A stretch of 64,000 nt of DNA, taken from positions 62,001 through 126,000 of the forward strand of contig NZ_SRHX01000002.1 of the NCBI RefSeq assembly GCF_004565475.1. Direction: 5' to 3'. Source of the stretch: Lonepinella koalarum (lineage in GTDB: Bacteria; Pseudomonadota; Gammaproteobacteria; Enterobacterales; Pasteurellaceae). Below, one piece after another: positions 30,251 to 39,972 of this stretch; position 1 is the first letter of the stretch; every line of letters starts with the position of its first letter. The notes under the pieces are model-generated. The model had not been told where the DNA came from, made no database searches, and worked only from the letters and a program-made list of their open reading frames with translations. The position numbers were made by a program, and so were the translations under genes.

Positions 30251-31585
30251 ATGAGTATTTACGCTTATATCTGTTTTTTATTCGGTATCTCTATTTTGTT
30301 GGCTTTTATTACTCACAAAATCAGTGATAGGGTACAATCAACTATTGCTATCACAGCATCGGCTATGATTGGTTCGTTAATTTTGTTGCTGCTAGGTTTC
30401 CTAGGCTGGCTTAGATTAGATAATATAGCTACGCATATTATGGAAGAATTAGACTTTAAAAATTTCCTACTGAATGGCATGCTTGGCTTTCTGCTATTTG
30501 CCGGCTCATTAGGCATTAAGTTGCCATTAATGAAAGATCAACGCTGGGAAATCGCCACTTTTGCCTTATTTTCCACACTTTGTTCAACCTTAATGATTGG
30601 GGCATTGATTTATTATGCCACCGCCTGTTTGGGCTGGCATATCGATTTTATTTATTGCGTAGTTTTTGGGGCATTAATTTCGCCAACTGACCCCATCGCC
30701 GTATTAGCGATTATTAAAAACTTACGCGCGCCAAAACGTTTATCTATGCAAGTGGAGGGGGAATCTTTGTTCAATGACGGGGTAGGCTTGGTCATTTTTA
30801 CCACGGTATTTGCGGTTGCTTTTGGCGGGCAAGAAGCCAGTACATCAGGGATTACCATGTTATTCTTACACGAAGCTGTCGGCGGTATTTTATTTGGTCT
30901 GATTACGGGGTTCGTTTCTCATTATTTAATTTCTGCCACCGATGATGGTAGCTTGGAAATCTTAATTACCTTGACTATCCCGACTACTGGCTTTATGGTG
31001 GCAAACTATATGCATGTTTCAGGGGCGTTAGCCATGGTGACATCAGGCATTATGATTGGCAACTGGACACGTCGCCATGGTTTTTCCGAACAAAGCCAGC
31101 GTTATTTAGATCACTTCTGGGAAATGATCGACCATTCGCTTAACTCATTATTATTCTTATTGATTGGTTTAGCCTTATTGTTAGTGGACTTTACTTGGGC
31201 GAGTTCAATTATGATGTTAATTGCCATTCCAGTTTGCTTATTGGCTCGCTATGTAAGTGTTTGGCTACCTTTCAAAGTGATGCAACGCTTTCGTCGATAT
31301 AATCCTTATACGGTAAAAATTCTCACTTGGGGTGGTTTACGTGGTGGTTTGGCACTTGCCATGGCATTAAGTATTCCGAGCCACGTTGGTTTGATGACGG
31401 GTGATGACGTGGTAGTTGATGTTCGCGATTTAATCCTATTGATGACCTATGCAGTGGTTACATTTTCTATTTTAGTACAGGGCGTGACCATTGAAAAAAT
31501 GATCAAAAGTGCAAAATTAGTTGATCCAAAACGCCAAGCCTATCTGAAATTAGGTGCAGGGGAAGATTATACACCTGATGTGTAG
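30251..31585 (+). CDS. CPA1-family Na+(K+)/H+ antiporter
   Basis: 444 residues with about 12 membrane segments. The CPA1 (NhaP/NHE) signatures GALISPTDPIAVLAI and QVEGESLFNDGVGLVIF hold the ion-binding Asp and the ND pair. LTWGGLRGGLALAMALS is a further family motif. Exchanges monovalent cations for protons at the inner membrane. AAGGA precedes the ATG. Ion preference is not evident. Confidence 0.9.
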   Translation: MSIYAYICFLFGISILLAFITHKISDRVQSTIAITASAMIGSLILLLLGFLGWLRLDNIATHIMEELDFKNFLLNGMLGFLLFAGSLGIKLPLMKDQRWEIATFALFSTLCSTLMIGALIYYATACLGWHIDFIYCVVFGALISPTDPIAVLAIIKNLRAPKRLSMQVEGESLFNDGVGLVIFTTVFAVAFGGQEASTSGITMLFLHEAVGGILFGLITGFVSHYLISATDDGSLEILITLTIPTTGFMVANYMHVSGALAMVTSGIMIGNWTRRHGFSEQSQRYLDHFWEMIDHSLNSLLFLLIGLALLLVDFTWASSIMMLIAIPVCLLARYVSVWLPFKVMQRFRRYNPYTVKILTWGGLRGGLALAMALSIPSHVGLMTGDDVVVDVRDLILLMTYAVVTFSILVQGVTIEKMIKSAKLVDPKRQAYLKLGAGEDYTPDV

Positions 31586-31624
31586 TCCATCACGTAAACC
31601 TGTCATTAAATAGCAATCCATGCT

Positions 31625-31652
31625 TGTGCCAAATGCTATTTGGCACATTCTA
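31625..31652 (+). terminator. Stem-loop after the CPA1 antiporter
   Basis: TGTGCCAAAT (31625-31634) and ATTTGGCACA (31638-31647) form a perfect 10-bp stem with a 3-base loop. The T run after it is imperfect (TTCTATTTC), so termination is likely but not certain. Confidence 0.55.
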
Positions 31653-31824
31653 TTTCTCTCTTTTGCATTGTTTTTCTGACAAAAAATAGTTTAAAGATTA
31701 TTTTTTACTACTATACCGAAAAATTTTGTAAGGTTTCTGCTACTCGTTCGACTAATGCTAATGAAAGGATAGTGAATATGTTCTTTCACTCATTATCTCG
31801 TTATATTAATCAAAGGAGAATACT

Positions 31825-32076
31825 ATGAAATCTTTAAACATTTTAAAAACCTTAAGTGCGGTATCATTACTTTCTATGTTTGCTGTGAACGCAAATGCGG
31901 CTGATATGAAAAAAGATCAGATGAGCAAAGATCAGATGCAATCAGAAATGATGAAAGCCGATGAGATGAAAAAAGGAGACATGCAATCAGAAATGATGAA
32001 AACTGATGAAATGAAAAAAGGAGACATGCAATCGGATATGATGAAATCCGAAGAGATGAAAAAAGAAAAAATGTAA
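31825..32076 (+). CDS. Small exported Met/Lys/Asp-rich repeat protein
   Basis: 83 residues with a clear signal peptide (cleavage near NANAAD, residue 26). The mature part is almost wholly low-complexity M-K/Q-x-D/E-M repeats (MKKDQM, QSEMM, MKADEMKKGD) and resembles the pentapeptide MXKDX repeat family of unknown function. There is no Cys or His. Closely spaced Met in an oxidising periplasm could bind Cu(I) or act as an oxidation sink, which is inference. AAAGGAG precedes the ATG. Confidence 0.75.
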   Translation: MKSLNILKTLSAVSLLSMFAVNANAADMKKDQMSKDQMQSEMMKADEMKKGDMQSEMMKTDEMKKGDMQSDMMKSEEMKKEKM

Positions 32077-32083
32077 TGAAAAT

Positions 32084-32110
32084 AAAAAAGCCCCATTAAC
32101 ATAATGGGGC
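32084..32110 (-). terminator. Terminator of the porin gene
   Basis: GCCCCATTA (32090-32098) and TAATGGGGC (32102-32110) form a perfect 9-bp stem with a 3-base loop. The A run at 32084-32089 is a U run on the minus-strand transcript, so it ends the porin message; it also lies just after the Met-rich gene. Confidence 0.8.
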
Positions 32111-32147
32111 GAAAGGATCAAATGAGAAAAAACATTAGCTAGGAGAA

Positions 32148-33257
32148 TTAGAATAAAATTCTCACACCAGTTATGATACGGTGATTTTTGATGTCTGCTG
32201 CACCACTTTGTTTAATTTTAGCTTTACCGCCTTCAAGATAAACGGCAACATTTTTGTTGAAACGATGGTCAGCACCAATCATCCAAGCGTTCATTTTATA
32301 GTCTGCAATAGTAGTATCTGCTTTTTCAGCTTTACCGAAGTAGTAGGCGCTATAAAGTGCATTTTGTTCGGTCACATCAAATTTTAAACCAACTTGGTAA
32401 CGGTTAATTTTATGAACTGGAGTACCGCTTAATGGTAAAACATCTTGGAAATTGATGTTTGAGCTTTCTTTTCCTTTAGTTGCTTTACCATACGCCCAGT
32501 CAAAACCTAAATGTACAATTTTATAGGTTACATCAAAACCGATACCACCACGTTGTAATTTAAATTCATCTTGTTTTAGGAAAATAGGATTAGTAGAGGT
32601 TCCAGTATTGACAGCTTGAGTAACTTCAGTGAAACCTGAACCAAAACGCACTGCAAGATCATCAGTCAATTTACCATCATAGTACAAACCTACACCATAA
32701 CCTTGACCTTCATCCCAGTTAGCGTTACCGCTAGAGGTTTCATTTGCTTTATTTGAATTACCGAAGTAATAGTCTGCTGCTACGCGAACACCACCAAACG
32801 GTACGGACATAAAGGTAGCCGCTTTTTTGTGGGCATCAAAGAGTACGTTACCACCCCATTCGTAGGTATAGTTTGCTTTAGGAATATGGTCACCTAAATG
32901 TAATTGACGACCGAAAGTTAATGTACCAATGTCTTTATGAATAAAACCCGCATACATACGATGAGTACGCAAGTTACTACCAATTTGGTCAGCTCTATCA
33001 CTATACTTTCCTTGAGAGAAACGCAATTCCACACCACCGTAAGCAGAAAGGCGATCGGTTAAATCTTGATAAGCACGAACACGCAAACGAGAACCGACAT
33101 CATGTAAATCGGTACGTTTATTTTTTGCACTTTGTAACTCAAAATGTGCACGTCCATCAATATCAATTTTCGTACCATCTTTTTGATAAACCACAGTTGC
33201 ATTAGCAGCACTTGAAGCAAGAGCGGCAACGGCTAGAGCGATAAGTGTTTTTTTCAT
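32148..33257 (-). CDS. OmpP2-like general porin
   Basis: 369 residues. Signal peptide MKKTLIALAVAALASSAANA, then a 16-strand-type porin pattern starting VVYQKDGTKIDIDGRAHFEL and ending RIITGVRILF with terminal Phe. RLRVRAYQDLTDRLSAYGGVELRF and IGTLTFGRQLHLGDH are typical of Pasteurellaceae P2 porins. Trimeric diffusion channel of the outer membrane. Upstream lie paired 37-bp palindromic repeats and two CRP-like sites, so expression may answer to cAMP. It could be specialised for sialic acid entry given the shared control module, which is speculation. Confidence 0.85.
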   Translation of the reverse strand: MKKTLIALAVAALASSAANATVVYQKDGTKIDIDGRAHFELQSAKNKRTDLHDVGSRLRVRAYQDLTDRLSAYGGVELRFSQGKYSDRADQIGSNLRTHRMYAGFIHKDIGTLTFGRQLHLGDHIPKANYTYEWGGNVLFDAHKKAATFMSVPFGGVRVAADYYFGNSNKANETSSGNANWDEGQGYGVGLYYDGKLTDDLAVRFGSGFTEVTQAVNTGTSTNPIFLKQDEFKLQRGGIGFDVTYKIVHLGFDWAYGKATKGKESSNINFQDVLPLSGTPVHKINRYQVGLKFDVTEQNALYSAYYFGKAEKADTTIADYKMNAWMIGADHRFNKNVAVYLEGGKAKIKQSGAADIKNHRIITGVRILF

Positions 33258-33410
33258 AATAATGTTTCCTTATTTTGGTTAAGTAACAAATCGAACATTT
33301 CGACTAGAATTTAGCAAATTGCTTTGCTTTTTGAAGTTTTACTTCTTGATTTGAAATTTAATTGAACTATTTTTTCTTGTCAATATCATGGGTTTTTTAT
33401 GAAAAAACGT

Positions 33411-33484
33411 GATTTATATATAAATCAATGAGTTATGCTAACTCATTGATTTATATATAAATCAATGAGTTATGCTAACTCATT
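33411..33484. repeat. Two perfect 37-bp tandem repeats, each with two palindromes
   Basis: Unit one is 33411-33447 and unit two 33448-33484, identical. Each holds the 16-bp palindrome GATTTATATATAAATC and the hairpin arms AATGAGTTA and TAACTCATT around TGC. They sit about 155-230 bp upstream of the porin start and may be regulator binding sites. Confidence 0.9.
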
Positions 33485-33497
33485 GTCATCTTAAAAA

Positions 33498-33513
33498 TGA
33501 GATCTGGATCACA
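33498..33513. promoter_or_regulatory. CRP-like site in the porin upstream region
   Basis: TGAGA-N6-TCACA, one mismatch from the TGTGA-N6-TCACA consensus. Its flanks (AAAAA before, AAAATTGAAAAA after) are the same as those of the site between siaP and nanE. Confidence 0.5.
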
Positions 33514-33652
33514 AAATTGAAAAAAAGTTTTTATTTGTTTATTTCTAGTAATTTTATAACATATTGATTTATAATGAATAATTATAAATAACTATTTTTT
33601 ATTAAAGTAAATATTCAAAAATAAATATATTTAGGAAACTTTATTTCAAAAA

Positions 33653-33668
33653 TGTGAACTAGATCACA
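33653..33668. promoter_or_regulatory. Near-ideal CRP site upstream of the porin
   Basis: TGTGA-ACTAGA-TCACA; with flanks AAATGTGA and TCACATTT the site matches the ideal symmetric 22-bp CRP sequence at 21 positions. The preceding 40 bp resemble those before the siaP/nanE site. It lies about 400 bp from the porin start. Confidence 0.65.
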
Positions 33669-33713
33669 TTTTTAGTGGGAACTTTTTGAGAAATGACAAG
33701 GGGTTAGTCAAGA

Positions 33714-33830
33714 TCCCCCACACTGGCGTATGGGGTTAAGCATGATAACGCCACGCTGTGGCTTGTGTTCGGAGATGAATAAGATGCTGAGCATCGTCAC
33801 TATGCTTAACCCTGCACGTAAGTGCAGGGT
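33714..33830. repeat. Hairpin-rich dispersed repeat, copy 1
   Basis: Contains four hairpins in order: CCCCA/TGGGG, GCCAC-GCT-GTGGC, GATGC-TGA-GCATC and CCCTGCAC-GTAA-GTGCAGGG. An outer pairing GGTTAAGCAT with ATGCTTAACC encloses the middle two. It is followed at once by copy 2. Confidence 0.85.
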
Positions 33831-33843
33831 AATAAGACATTCG

Positions 33844-33958
33844 CCCCGCACTGACGTACGAGGCTAAGCATGATAACGCCACGCCGTGGCTTGTGTTCGG
33901 AGATGAATAAGATGCGGAGCATCGTCACTATGCTGAGCCCTGCACGTGAGTGCAGGGT
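33844..33958. repeat. Hairpin-rich dispersed repeat, copy 2
   Basis: Same four-hairpin order as copy 1. The outer stem reads GGCTAAGCAT with ATGCTGAGCC: the third pair has changed from T-A to C-G. It ends 9 bp from the gst stop codon. Confidence 0.85.
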
Positions 33959-33966
33959 GACAAGCC

Positions 33967-34587
33967 TTATTTTCCTTGCAACACTTGTTGTTCAATTTGT
34001 TGGGCTTTTTGCCAGCTTGGAAGTTGGTTCAAATCGGCAAGATAACGATCAATATGCGTGAATTTACCTTGATAAACCATTTTCATAAAGATTAGAGAAA
34101 ATGCTAAGGCAAAATCGGCTCCCGTAAGTTTGTCGCCCATAATATAGCGTTTATTGGCTAATTGACGGTTTACATAGTCATAAACTTTTTCTATTTCACT
34201 GTCTGCATAAGCCAAGGTGTTTTGTGGTGGAGTGGGTTCTCTCGCAGCAATAAATTTAAGCACTAATGGGATCATTGCGGTACTTTCACTAAATTGTAGC
34301 CATTGTAAATAGTCGGCATATTCAGGGCTATCTGTCGCTGGAGCAAGTTGTGGGGCGTGATTTGCGATAATCCATTCCACCATAGCGACGGATTCAGTAA
34401 TGACTTTTCCGTCAATTTCGAGTAATGGCGCTTTGCCTAACGGGTGAATATCTTTCAATGCTTCCGGTGCGTGCATATTTTCTTGACGTTTATGCGGGAT
34501 GAGTTCATAAGGTAAACCAATATGTTCCAATAACCAAGTCACTCGCATAGCACGAGAACGATCGAGATAGTGTAGTTTGAGTTTCAT
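33967..34587 (-). CDS. Glutathione S-transferase family protein
   Basis: 206 residues from ATG 34587, which has GGAG at good spacing; an upstream TTG is not needed. Thioredoxin-like N-terminal domain (KLHYLDRSRAMRVTWLLEHIGLPYEL, then LGKAPLLEIDGKVITESVAMVEWI with the cis-Pro and ES glutathione contacts), followed by a helical C-terminal domain (MGDKLTGADFALAFSLIF). Cytosolic conjugating or peroxidase-type enzyme, substrate unknown. It is flanked by dispersed repeats on its 3' side and by a broken toxin-antitoxin module on its 5' side. Confidence 0.88.
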   Translation of the reverse strand: MKLKLHYLDRSRAMRVTWLLEHIGLPYELIPHKRQENMHAPEALKDIHPLGKAPLLEIDGKVITESVAMVEWIIANHAPQLAPATDSPEYADYLQWLQFSESTAMIPLVLKFIAAREPTPPQNTLAYADSEIEKVYDYVNRQLANKRYIMGDKLTGADFALAFSLIFMKMVYQGKFTHIDRYLADLNQLPSWQKAQQIEQQVLQGK

Positions 34588-34610
34588 GTTTGCTCCATGC
34601 AATAGTAGGT

Positions 34611-34895
34611 TTAATGTAAATTTTGACGTGCAGATCTGAAATTGACGATATAGACATACTCATCATCCATAAGAAAATCAACAATATATCATCCATTATA
34701 AAGGTAAATCTTTTTCATTTCCTGAAACTTGTAAGCATCTGCATAATAGGATAATCTGTTTACTCCATCTTTAATTGTTTGATAAAAATTACTTGCAACA
34801 ACTAGATTTTTAGATTGTTCCAAAAGATATTGAGCTTGTTTTTCTAACTTTTCTTCAGCGACTTTTCTCCAAATAATTTTATAGTCAGTTTTCAT
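34611..34895 (-). pseudogene. RelE/ParE-family toxin with an in-frame stop codon
   Basis: The open frame from ATG 34895 stops after 68 codons at TGA 34689-34691 (ending KKIYLYNG). The same frame then continues for 25 codons, YIVDFLMDDEYVYIVNFRSARQNLH, to TAA at 34611. That is the typical C-terminal strand and R-x-x-RQ-x-L end of RelE/ParE toxins, and the total of about 94 codons is the normal family size. A single base change (for example TGG or CGA to TGA) would explain it. The truncated product lacks the usual catalytic C-terminal strand, so it is probably inactive. Its start overlaps the antitoxin gene. Confidence 0.75.
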
Positions 34896-35055
34896 CCAGT
34901 TTTAAAACCCTTTTTAAATTTTTCATTACTTCTTCATGTGTAACAGTTTCTTCTAACCCATTTCGCATTTTGTAGATTAAATCAAGTTCTTCTGCAGTAT
35001 AGAATGTGTCTTTTCGGGCGGTTTGGTTTAGTTTGGTTTCATTGACTAATTCCAT
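34885..35055 (-). CDS. Short antitoxin-like protein paired with the RelE/ParE toxin
   Basis: 56 residues (MELVNETKLNQTARKD ... VLKLDEN), acidic, helical and below the usual length cutoff. AAGGAG lies 7 bases before the ATG, a strong site. The stop overlaps the toxin start by 11 bp, the normal antitoxin-first arrangement. EEVMKNLKRVLK near the C-terminus resembles toxin-neutralising helices of ParD/RelB-like antitoxins, but the family is not certain. Confidence 0.65.
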   Translation of the reverse strand: MELVNETKLNQTARKDTFYTAEELDLIYKMRNGLEETVTHEEVMKNLKRVLKLDEN

Positions 35056-35191
35056 TGAATTCTCCTTATATAGAAAAAAACCCTAAGGTTCAGCATAATG
35101 TCTGGACAAGTGACAAAAGCGTACAACTAAGGGTCAGATTATTACTAAGTATAAATTTTTGTCTGTTAATGTCAAGTGGAATTACTCATAG

Positions 35192-35308
35192 ACCCCCGCA
35201 CTGGCGTACGGGGTTAAGCATAGTGACGCCACGCTGTGGCTTGGGTTCAGAGGTGGATAAGATGCGGAGCATCGTGACTGTGCTGAGCCCTGTACGTGAG
35301 TGCAGGGG
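35192..35308. repeat. Hairpin-rich dispersed repeat, copy 3
   Basis: Same order as copies 1 and 2: CCCCG/CGGGG, GCCAC-GCT-GTGGC, GATGC-GGA-GCATC and CCCTGTAC-GTGA-GTGCAGGG, with an outer stem of GGTTAAGCAT and GTGCTGAGCC. Confidence 0.85.
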
Positions 35309-35328
35309 GGATTAATTATAGTTGGACA

Positions 35329-35360
35329 AAAAAACAACGACATCATCCTTGATATCGTTG
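35329..35360 (-). terminator. Terminator of the siaP-siaQM-nanM operon
   Basis: An 11-bp stem (35335-35345 with 35350-35360, one G-U pair in the minus-strand RNA) and a 4-base loop. It is followed on the minus strand by seven U residues (A run at 35328-35334). Confidence 0.75.
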
Positions 35361-35448
35361 GTTGATTAAAATTAAGAGGACATCACACCGCACTTTTACA
35401 CCAGTCGCATCTGGAAAACGCAAAAGTGAGGGTATTTTTTGAAGATTT

Positions 35449-36627
35449 TTATTCTTCAACGACAAGTTTTTTGCCATCAAAGCTAACTGTGCGAACTTCT
35501 GTTAAAGCAGCACCTCCATCAGTTTCACCACCGACAAATAAGAGTTTGTTTTCATACGGTAATGCTACACCGTAAGCGATGTTTTTCGGATAGTTACCAA
35601 TGATTTTCCATGTACCATGTTGTGCATCCAATGCGTAGAAATCGCTATGATAGGTTTTTTTCAAACCACCAGTACGGTGTGCATCGTTGATACCTTTGGC
35701 ATAGTTTGCACGTGCCCCCGGGAAATTTGCCCCACCAGTGACGATAAAATGACCATTGGTATAACCACCCATACCGCCTGCGATACCGTCTTGTGCGTCA
35801 TAGCCTTTCGGGGCTGGTAAGTCGCCAAGTTTTTTCCAGTCTTTTACGCCGTCTTTAGTGATGGTACCTTGTGCGGTGCCGTCAGTACGAAGACCCGCTT
35901 TGATTTCACCGTTGACCACTAACAATTTGTCATTGTTAATGCCGACTGATGCTCCTGCACGACCTGAATATGGGAAGTAACCTTCGTTACGCCATGTGTT
36001 AGTCGCAGGTTCATAACTGACGATTTCTGATGAGAAGAAGAAATCTTGCGCACGTAAGTTAAAGTAGGCATCAAAGATAGGTTTGGTGGCGGCAGCAATT
36101 TTATCTTTGTCGGCTTCTTTATCAAGACCGCTACTTGCTTTTTTCACATCTTGGAATAAGCCGTTCCAGATTTCTTGGTTGATACCACCCACGAAGTAAA
36201 CTTTGCCGTGATCAGTGACACCACTCGCACCCACTGCGGCACGAGGTGAACGTGTGTCTAATTTCGTCCATGTGTTAGTGGCTGGATCATAAGAATAGGC
36301 ATCATTAATTACTTGGTTATCGGCTACATCGTTATTTTGGAAACCACCGAACACATAAAGTTTGCCATCGATACCAGCTGCGACTGGTTGGTTACGAGTA
36401 CCGCCCGGGAAAGCCGCTAATTCTTGCCATTGTGCATCTTTCTCTTTTAAGTTAAGAGAATAGAATTTGTCACCACCTGAACCTAAGCCTACATAAACGG
36501 TATCGCCAATTAAGGCACCTGCACCGCTTTTAATCCCCACCGGTAAATCAGGATATTGTGCTGCTTGAGCAGTGAAAGCAGTTAAACCTAATACAGAGAC
36601 AGCTAATAAAGATTGAGTGAATTTCAT
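35449..36627 (-). CDS. nanM: N-acetylneuraminate epimerase NanM
   Basis: 392 residues. Signal peptide ending TAQAAQ, then six kelch-like repeats forming a propeller (GKLYVFGGFQ, GKVYFVGGIN, NKLLVVNGE and others). Periplasmic enzyme that speeds alpha-to-beta anomer conversion of sialic acid so that it can be captured and used. Third gene of siaP-siaQM-nanM, 38 bp after siaQM, with a terminator after it. The same order is found in H. influenzae. Confidence 0.95.
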   Translation of the reverse strand: MKFTQSLLAVSVLGLTAFTAQAAQYPDLPVGIKSGAGALIGDTVYVGLGSGGDKFYSLNLKEKDAQWQELAAFPGGTRNQPVAAGIDGKLYVFGGFQNNDVADNQVINDAYSYDPATNTWTKLDTRSPRAAVGASGVTDHGKVYFVGGINQEIWNGLFQDVKKASSGLDKEADKDKIAAATKPIFDAYFNLRAQDFFFSSEIVSYEPATNTWRNEGYFPYSGRAGASVGINNDKLLVVNGEIKAGLRTDGTAQGTITKDGVKDWKKLGDLPAPKGYDAQDGIAGGMGGYTNGHFIVTGGANFPGARANYAKGINDAHRTGGLKKTYHSDFYALDAQHGTWKIIGNYPKNIAYGVALPYENKLLFVGGETDGGAALTEVRTVSFDGKKLVVEE

Positions 36628-36665
36628 AATAGAACTCCTTAATGTATATGTTTAAATGTTTACCG

Positions 36666-38516
36666 TTAATTCGGCATTAATAAATTTGGAATAAAGGTTA
36701 TAATTTCTGGGAAAATCGTGATCAATATCAAGGTGATAAAGATTGGTACCAAGAATGGTAACACCCCTTTGGTCACAGTTGATACAGACATATTACCCAC
36801 ACGTGCTACTACAAACAATGCCATGCCCATTGGTGGTGTTAAGATACCGATCATCATGTTCAATAAGGTCATCACCCCAAAAAAGATGAGGTCAATACCA
36901 AAATGTTGTGCAATTGGAATCAGCATTGGCAACACTAAGAATTGCAACGCTAACGCATCGATAAACATACCCAAGAATAATAACAGTAAGTTAATCATCA
37001 CAAGCACTGTCAATGGAGAATCGGCTACCGCCATAAACATTTCGGCTAAACGCATTGCCACTTGTTCACGTGCGATCATGTCGCCGAAGAAAGTCACGGT
37101 CATTACCATTAATACAGTTACACCAGTGATTGCTACCGCTTCAACGCAGCTGTTGAACAATAATTTTAAGGTTAATTCTTTATAGACAAAACGGCTGACA
37201 ATGATGGAGTATGCCACAGCCACTACGGCGGCTTCCGTTGGGGTAAACATGCCTGAGAAGATACCACCAATGATGATAATTGGGGTTAAAATTGCCCAGA
37301 TACTGGATTTAAAGGAAGTACAAAGTTCTGCCATACTGGCTTTTGGTGTTCTTGGATAGCCACGTTTTTTGGATACGAAGTAGTTCATGGTCATTAACGC
37401 AATAGTGATTAATACGCCCGGTACAAAGCCTGCCACGAACAATTTGGCAATGGATTGGTTGGCAATGACGCCGTAAATAATCATGGAAATACTTGGTGGG
37501 ACAAGTGGTCCAATAATGCAAGAGGCTGCCGTGATACCACCGCTAATATCATCATCATAGCCTGCATCACGCATGGCTTTAATTTCTAATTGACCCAAAC
37601 CACCCGCATCGGCAATGGCGGAACCTGACATACCAGAGAAAAGTAAACTCGCCCCGATATTTACATGCCCCATACCACCTGTGTAATGACCTAATAAGGC
37701 TTTGGCGAAGCTAAAAATTCGTTCTGTGATACCACCTCCGTTCATTAAAATACCAGTCAAGATAAAGAATGGCACACTTAATAATGAGAAACTGTTTAGA
37801 CTGTCCACCAATTTATTGGCGGCACTATTGGCAATATTCCAACGCGTCATGGAGAAATAAAGCAAGGTAGCAATAAATAACGACCAACCCACTGGTGTAC
37901 CTAAGAACATAATCACTAGCCAAACTAAAAGCACTACATAAACGGCATTATCACCGAGTTTGACATATTGCGAAATACGAAGCACTTTAAATACATCAGG
38001 GACGAAGAATAAAAGAGCTAATAAAATCACCGCACCTATAGTAAAAACCGTGGCAGATAAATAGGATGTTTGATTGGCAAAATTTTCAGTTTGTGCTTGT
38101 AAGAAACGGATTAGCACCAGCAAGGAAATAAAGGCTTGTGCGGCATATAACCATTTATCACTGATTTCCAACGCCACCAATTCAAAGGATGCCCCAATCC
38201 AGACTTTAAAACCTAAATGAATAAAAATAATGATAGAGGCAAAAATCAGTAGTTGTACAAAAGTATTAGTGGCTTTTTTTACTTTTGGCGGCATGAGATT
38301 GGTGATAAAGTCGAGATAAATATGTTGTTGGCTACGCACCGCCATACTGATTCCGAACATGCTGACATAAATAAACAGCAATCTGGCTAATTCTTCTGAC
38401 CAAATTAAGGGAGAATCAAAGATTTGACGTGCAATGACTTGAGCACAAAGAATTAGGAATACGATGAACAATAATGTCCCACCGACCCATTCTTCTATTT
38501 TGTTAAAAAATTTCAT
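36666..38516 (-). CDS. siaT: Sialic acid TRAP transporter, fused small and large permease subunits
   Basis: 616 residues. The first roughly 170 residues form the DctQ-like small subunit (four helices), a linking helix follows, and from about residue 195 the DctM-like large subunit with its many helices and the [16 protein letters not shown] loop. Fusion of the Q and M parts is the known form in Haemophilus-type SiaQM. Na+-driven uptake of sialic acid delivered by SiaP. Lies 92 bp after siaP and 38 bp before nanM. Confidence 0.95.
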   Translation of the reverse strand: MKFFNKIEEWVGGTLLFIVFLILCAQVIARQIFDSPLIWSEELARLLFIYVSMFGISMAVRSQQHIYLDFITNLMPPKVKKATNTFVQLLIFASIIIFIHLGFKVWIGASFELVALEISDKWLYAAQAFISLLVLIRFLQAQTENFANQTSYLSATVFTIGAVILLALLFFVPDVFKVLRISQYVKLGDNAVYVVLLVWLVIMFLGTPVGWSLFIATLLYFSMTRWNIANSAANKLVDSLNSFSLLSVPFFILTGILMNGGGITERIFSFAKALLGHYTGGMGHVNIGASLLFSGMSGSAIADAGGLGQLEIKAMRDAGYDDDISGGITAASCIIGPLVPPSISMIIYGVIANQSIAKLFVAGFVPGVLITIALMTMNYFVSKKRGYPRTPKASMAELCTSFKSSIWAILTPIIIIGGIFSGMFTPTEAAVVAVAYSIIVSRFVYKELTLKLLFNSCVEAVAITGVTVLMVMTVTFFGDMIAREQVAMRLAEMFMAVADSPLTVLVMINLLLLFLGMFIDALALQFLVLPMLIPIAQHFGIDLIFFGVMTLLNMMIGILTPPMGMALFVVARVGNMSVSTVTKGVLPFLVPIFITLILITIFPEIITFIPNLLMPN

Positions 38517-38608
38517 AACTACTCCGATACGCCGAGTAAAATACGGAAACTTAGATAAGAAACCTTACTCCCACCAGAGGAAAATGAGAGCAAGGCGAGA
38601 TTATTTAA

Positions 38609-39972
<1,364 letters not shown>

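Larger units (their letters stand above)
33258..33966. other. Long porin upstream region with palindromic repeats and two dispersed repeats
   Basis: 709 bp without a gene. From the porin outward: two 37-bp tandem repeats (33411-33484), a CRP-like site (33498-33513), an AT-rich stretch, a near-ideal CRP site (33653-33668), then two copies of the roughly 115-bp hairpin repeat (33714-33958) next to the 3' end of gst. Confidence 0.75.
35056..35448. other. Intergenic region between the antitoxin and nanM
   Basis: 393 bp. It holds the antitoxin promoter, the third copy of the hairpin repeat (35192-35308), the nanM terminator (35329-35360) and one uptake signal (about 35387). No gene is seen. Confidence 0.6.

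Noticed and set aside
33411-33484. CRISPR or IS end at the porin upstream repeats
   Set aside because: Only two direct copies without spacer, and no transposase nearby.
36718-37185. 155-codon plus-strand frame inside siaQM
   Set aside because: Antisense shadow of membrane helices; low complexity and no start signals.
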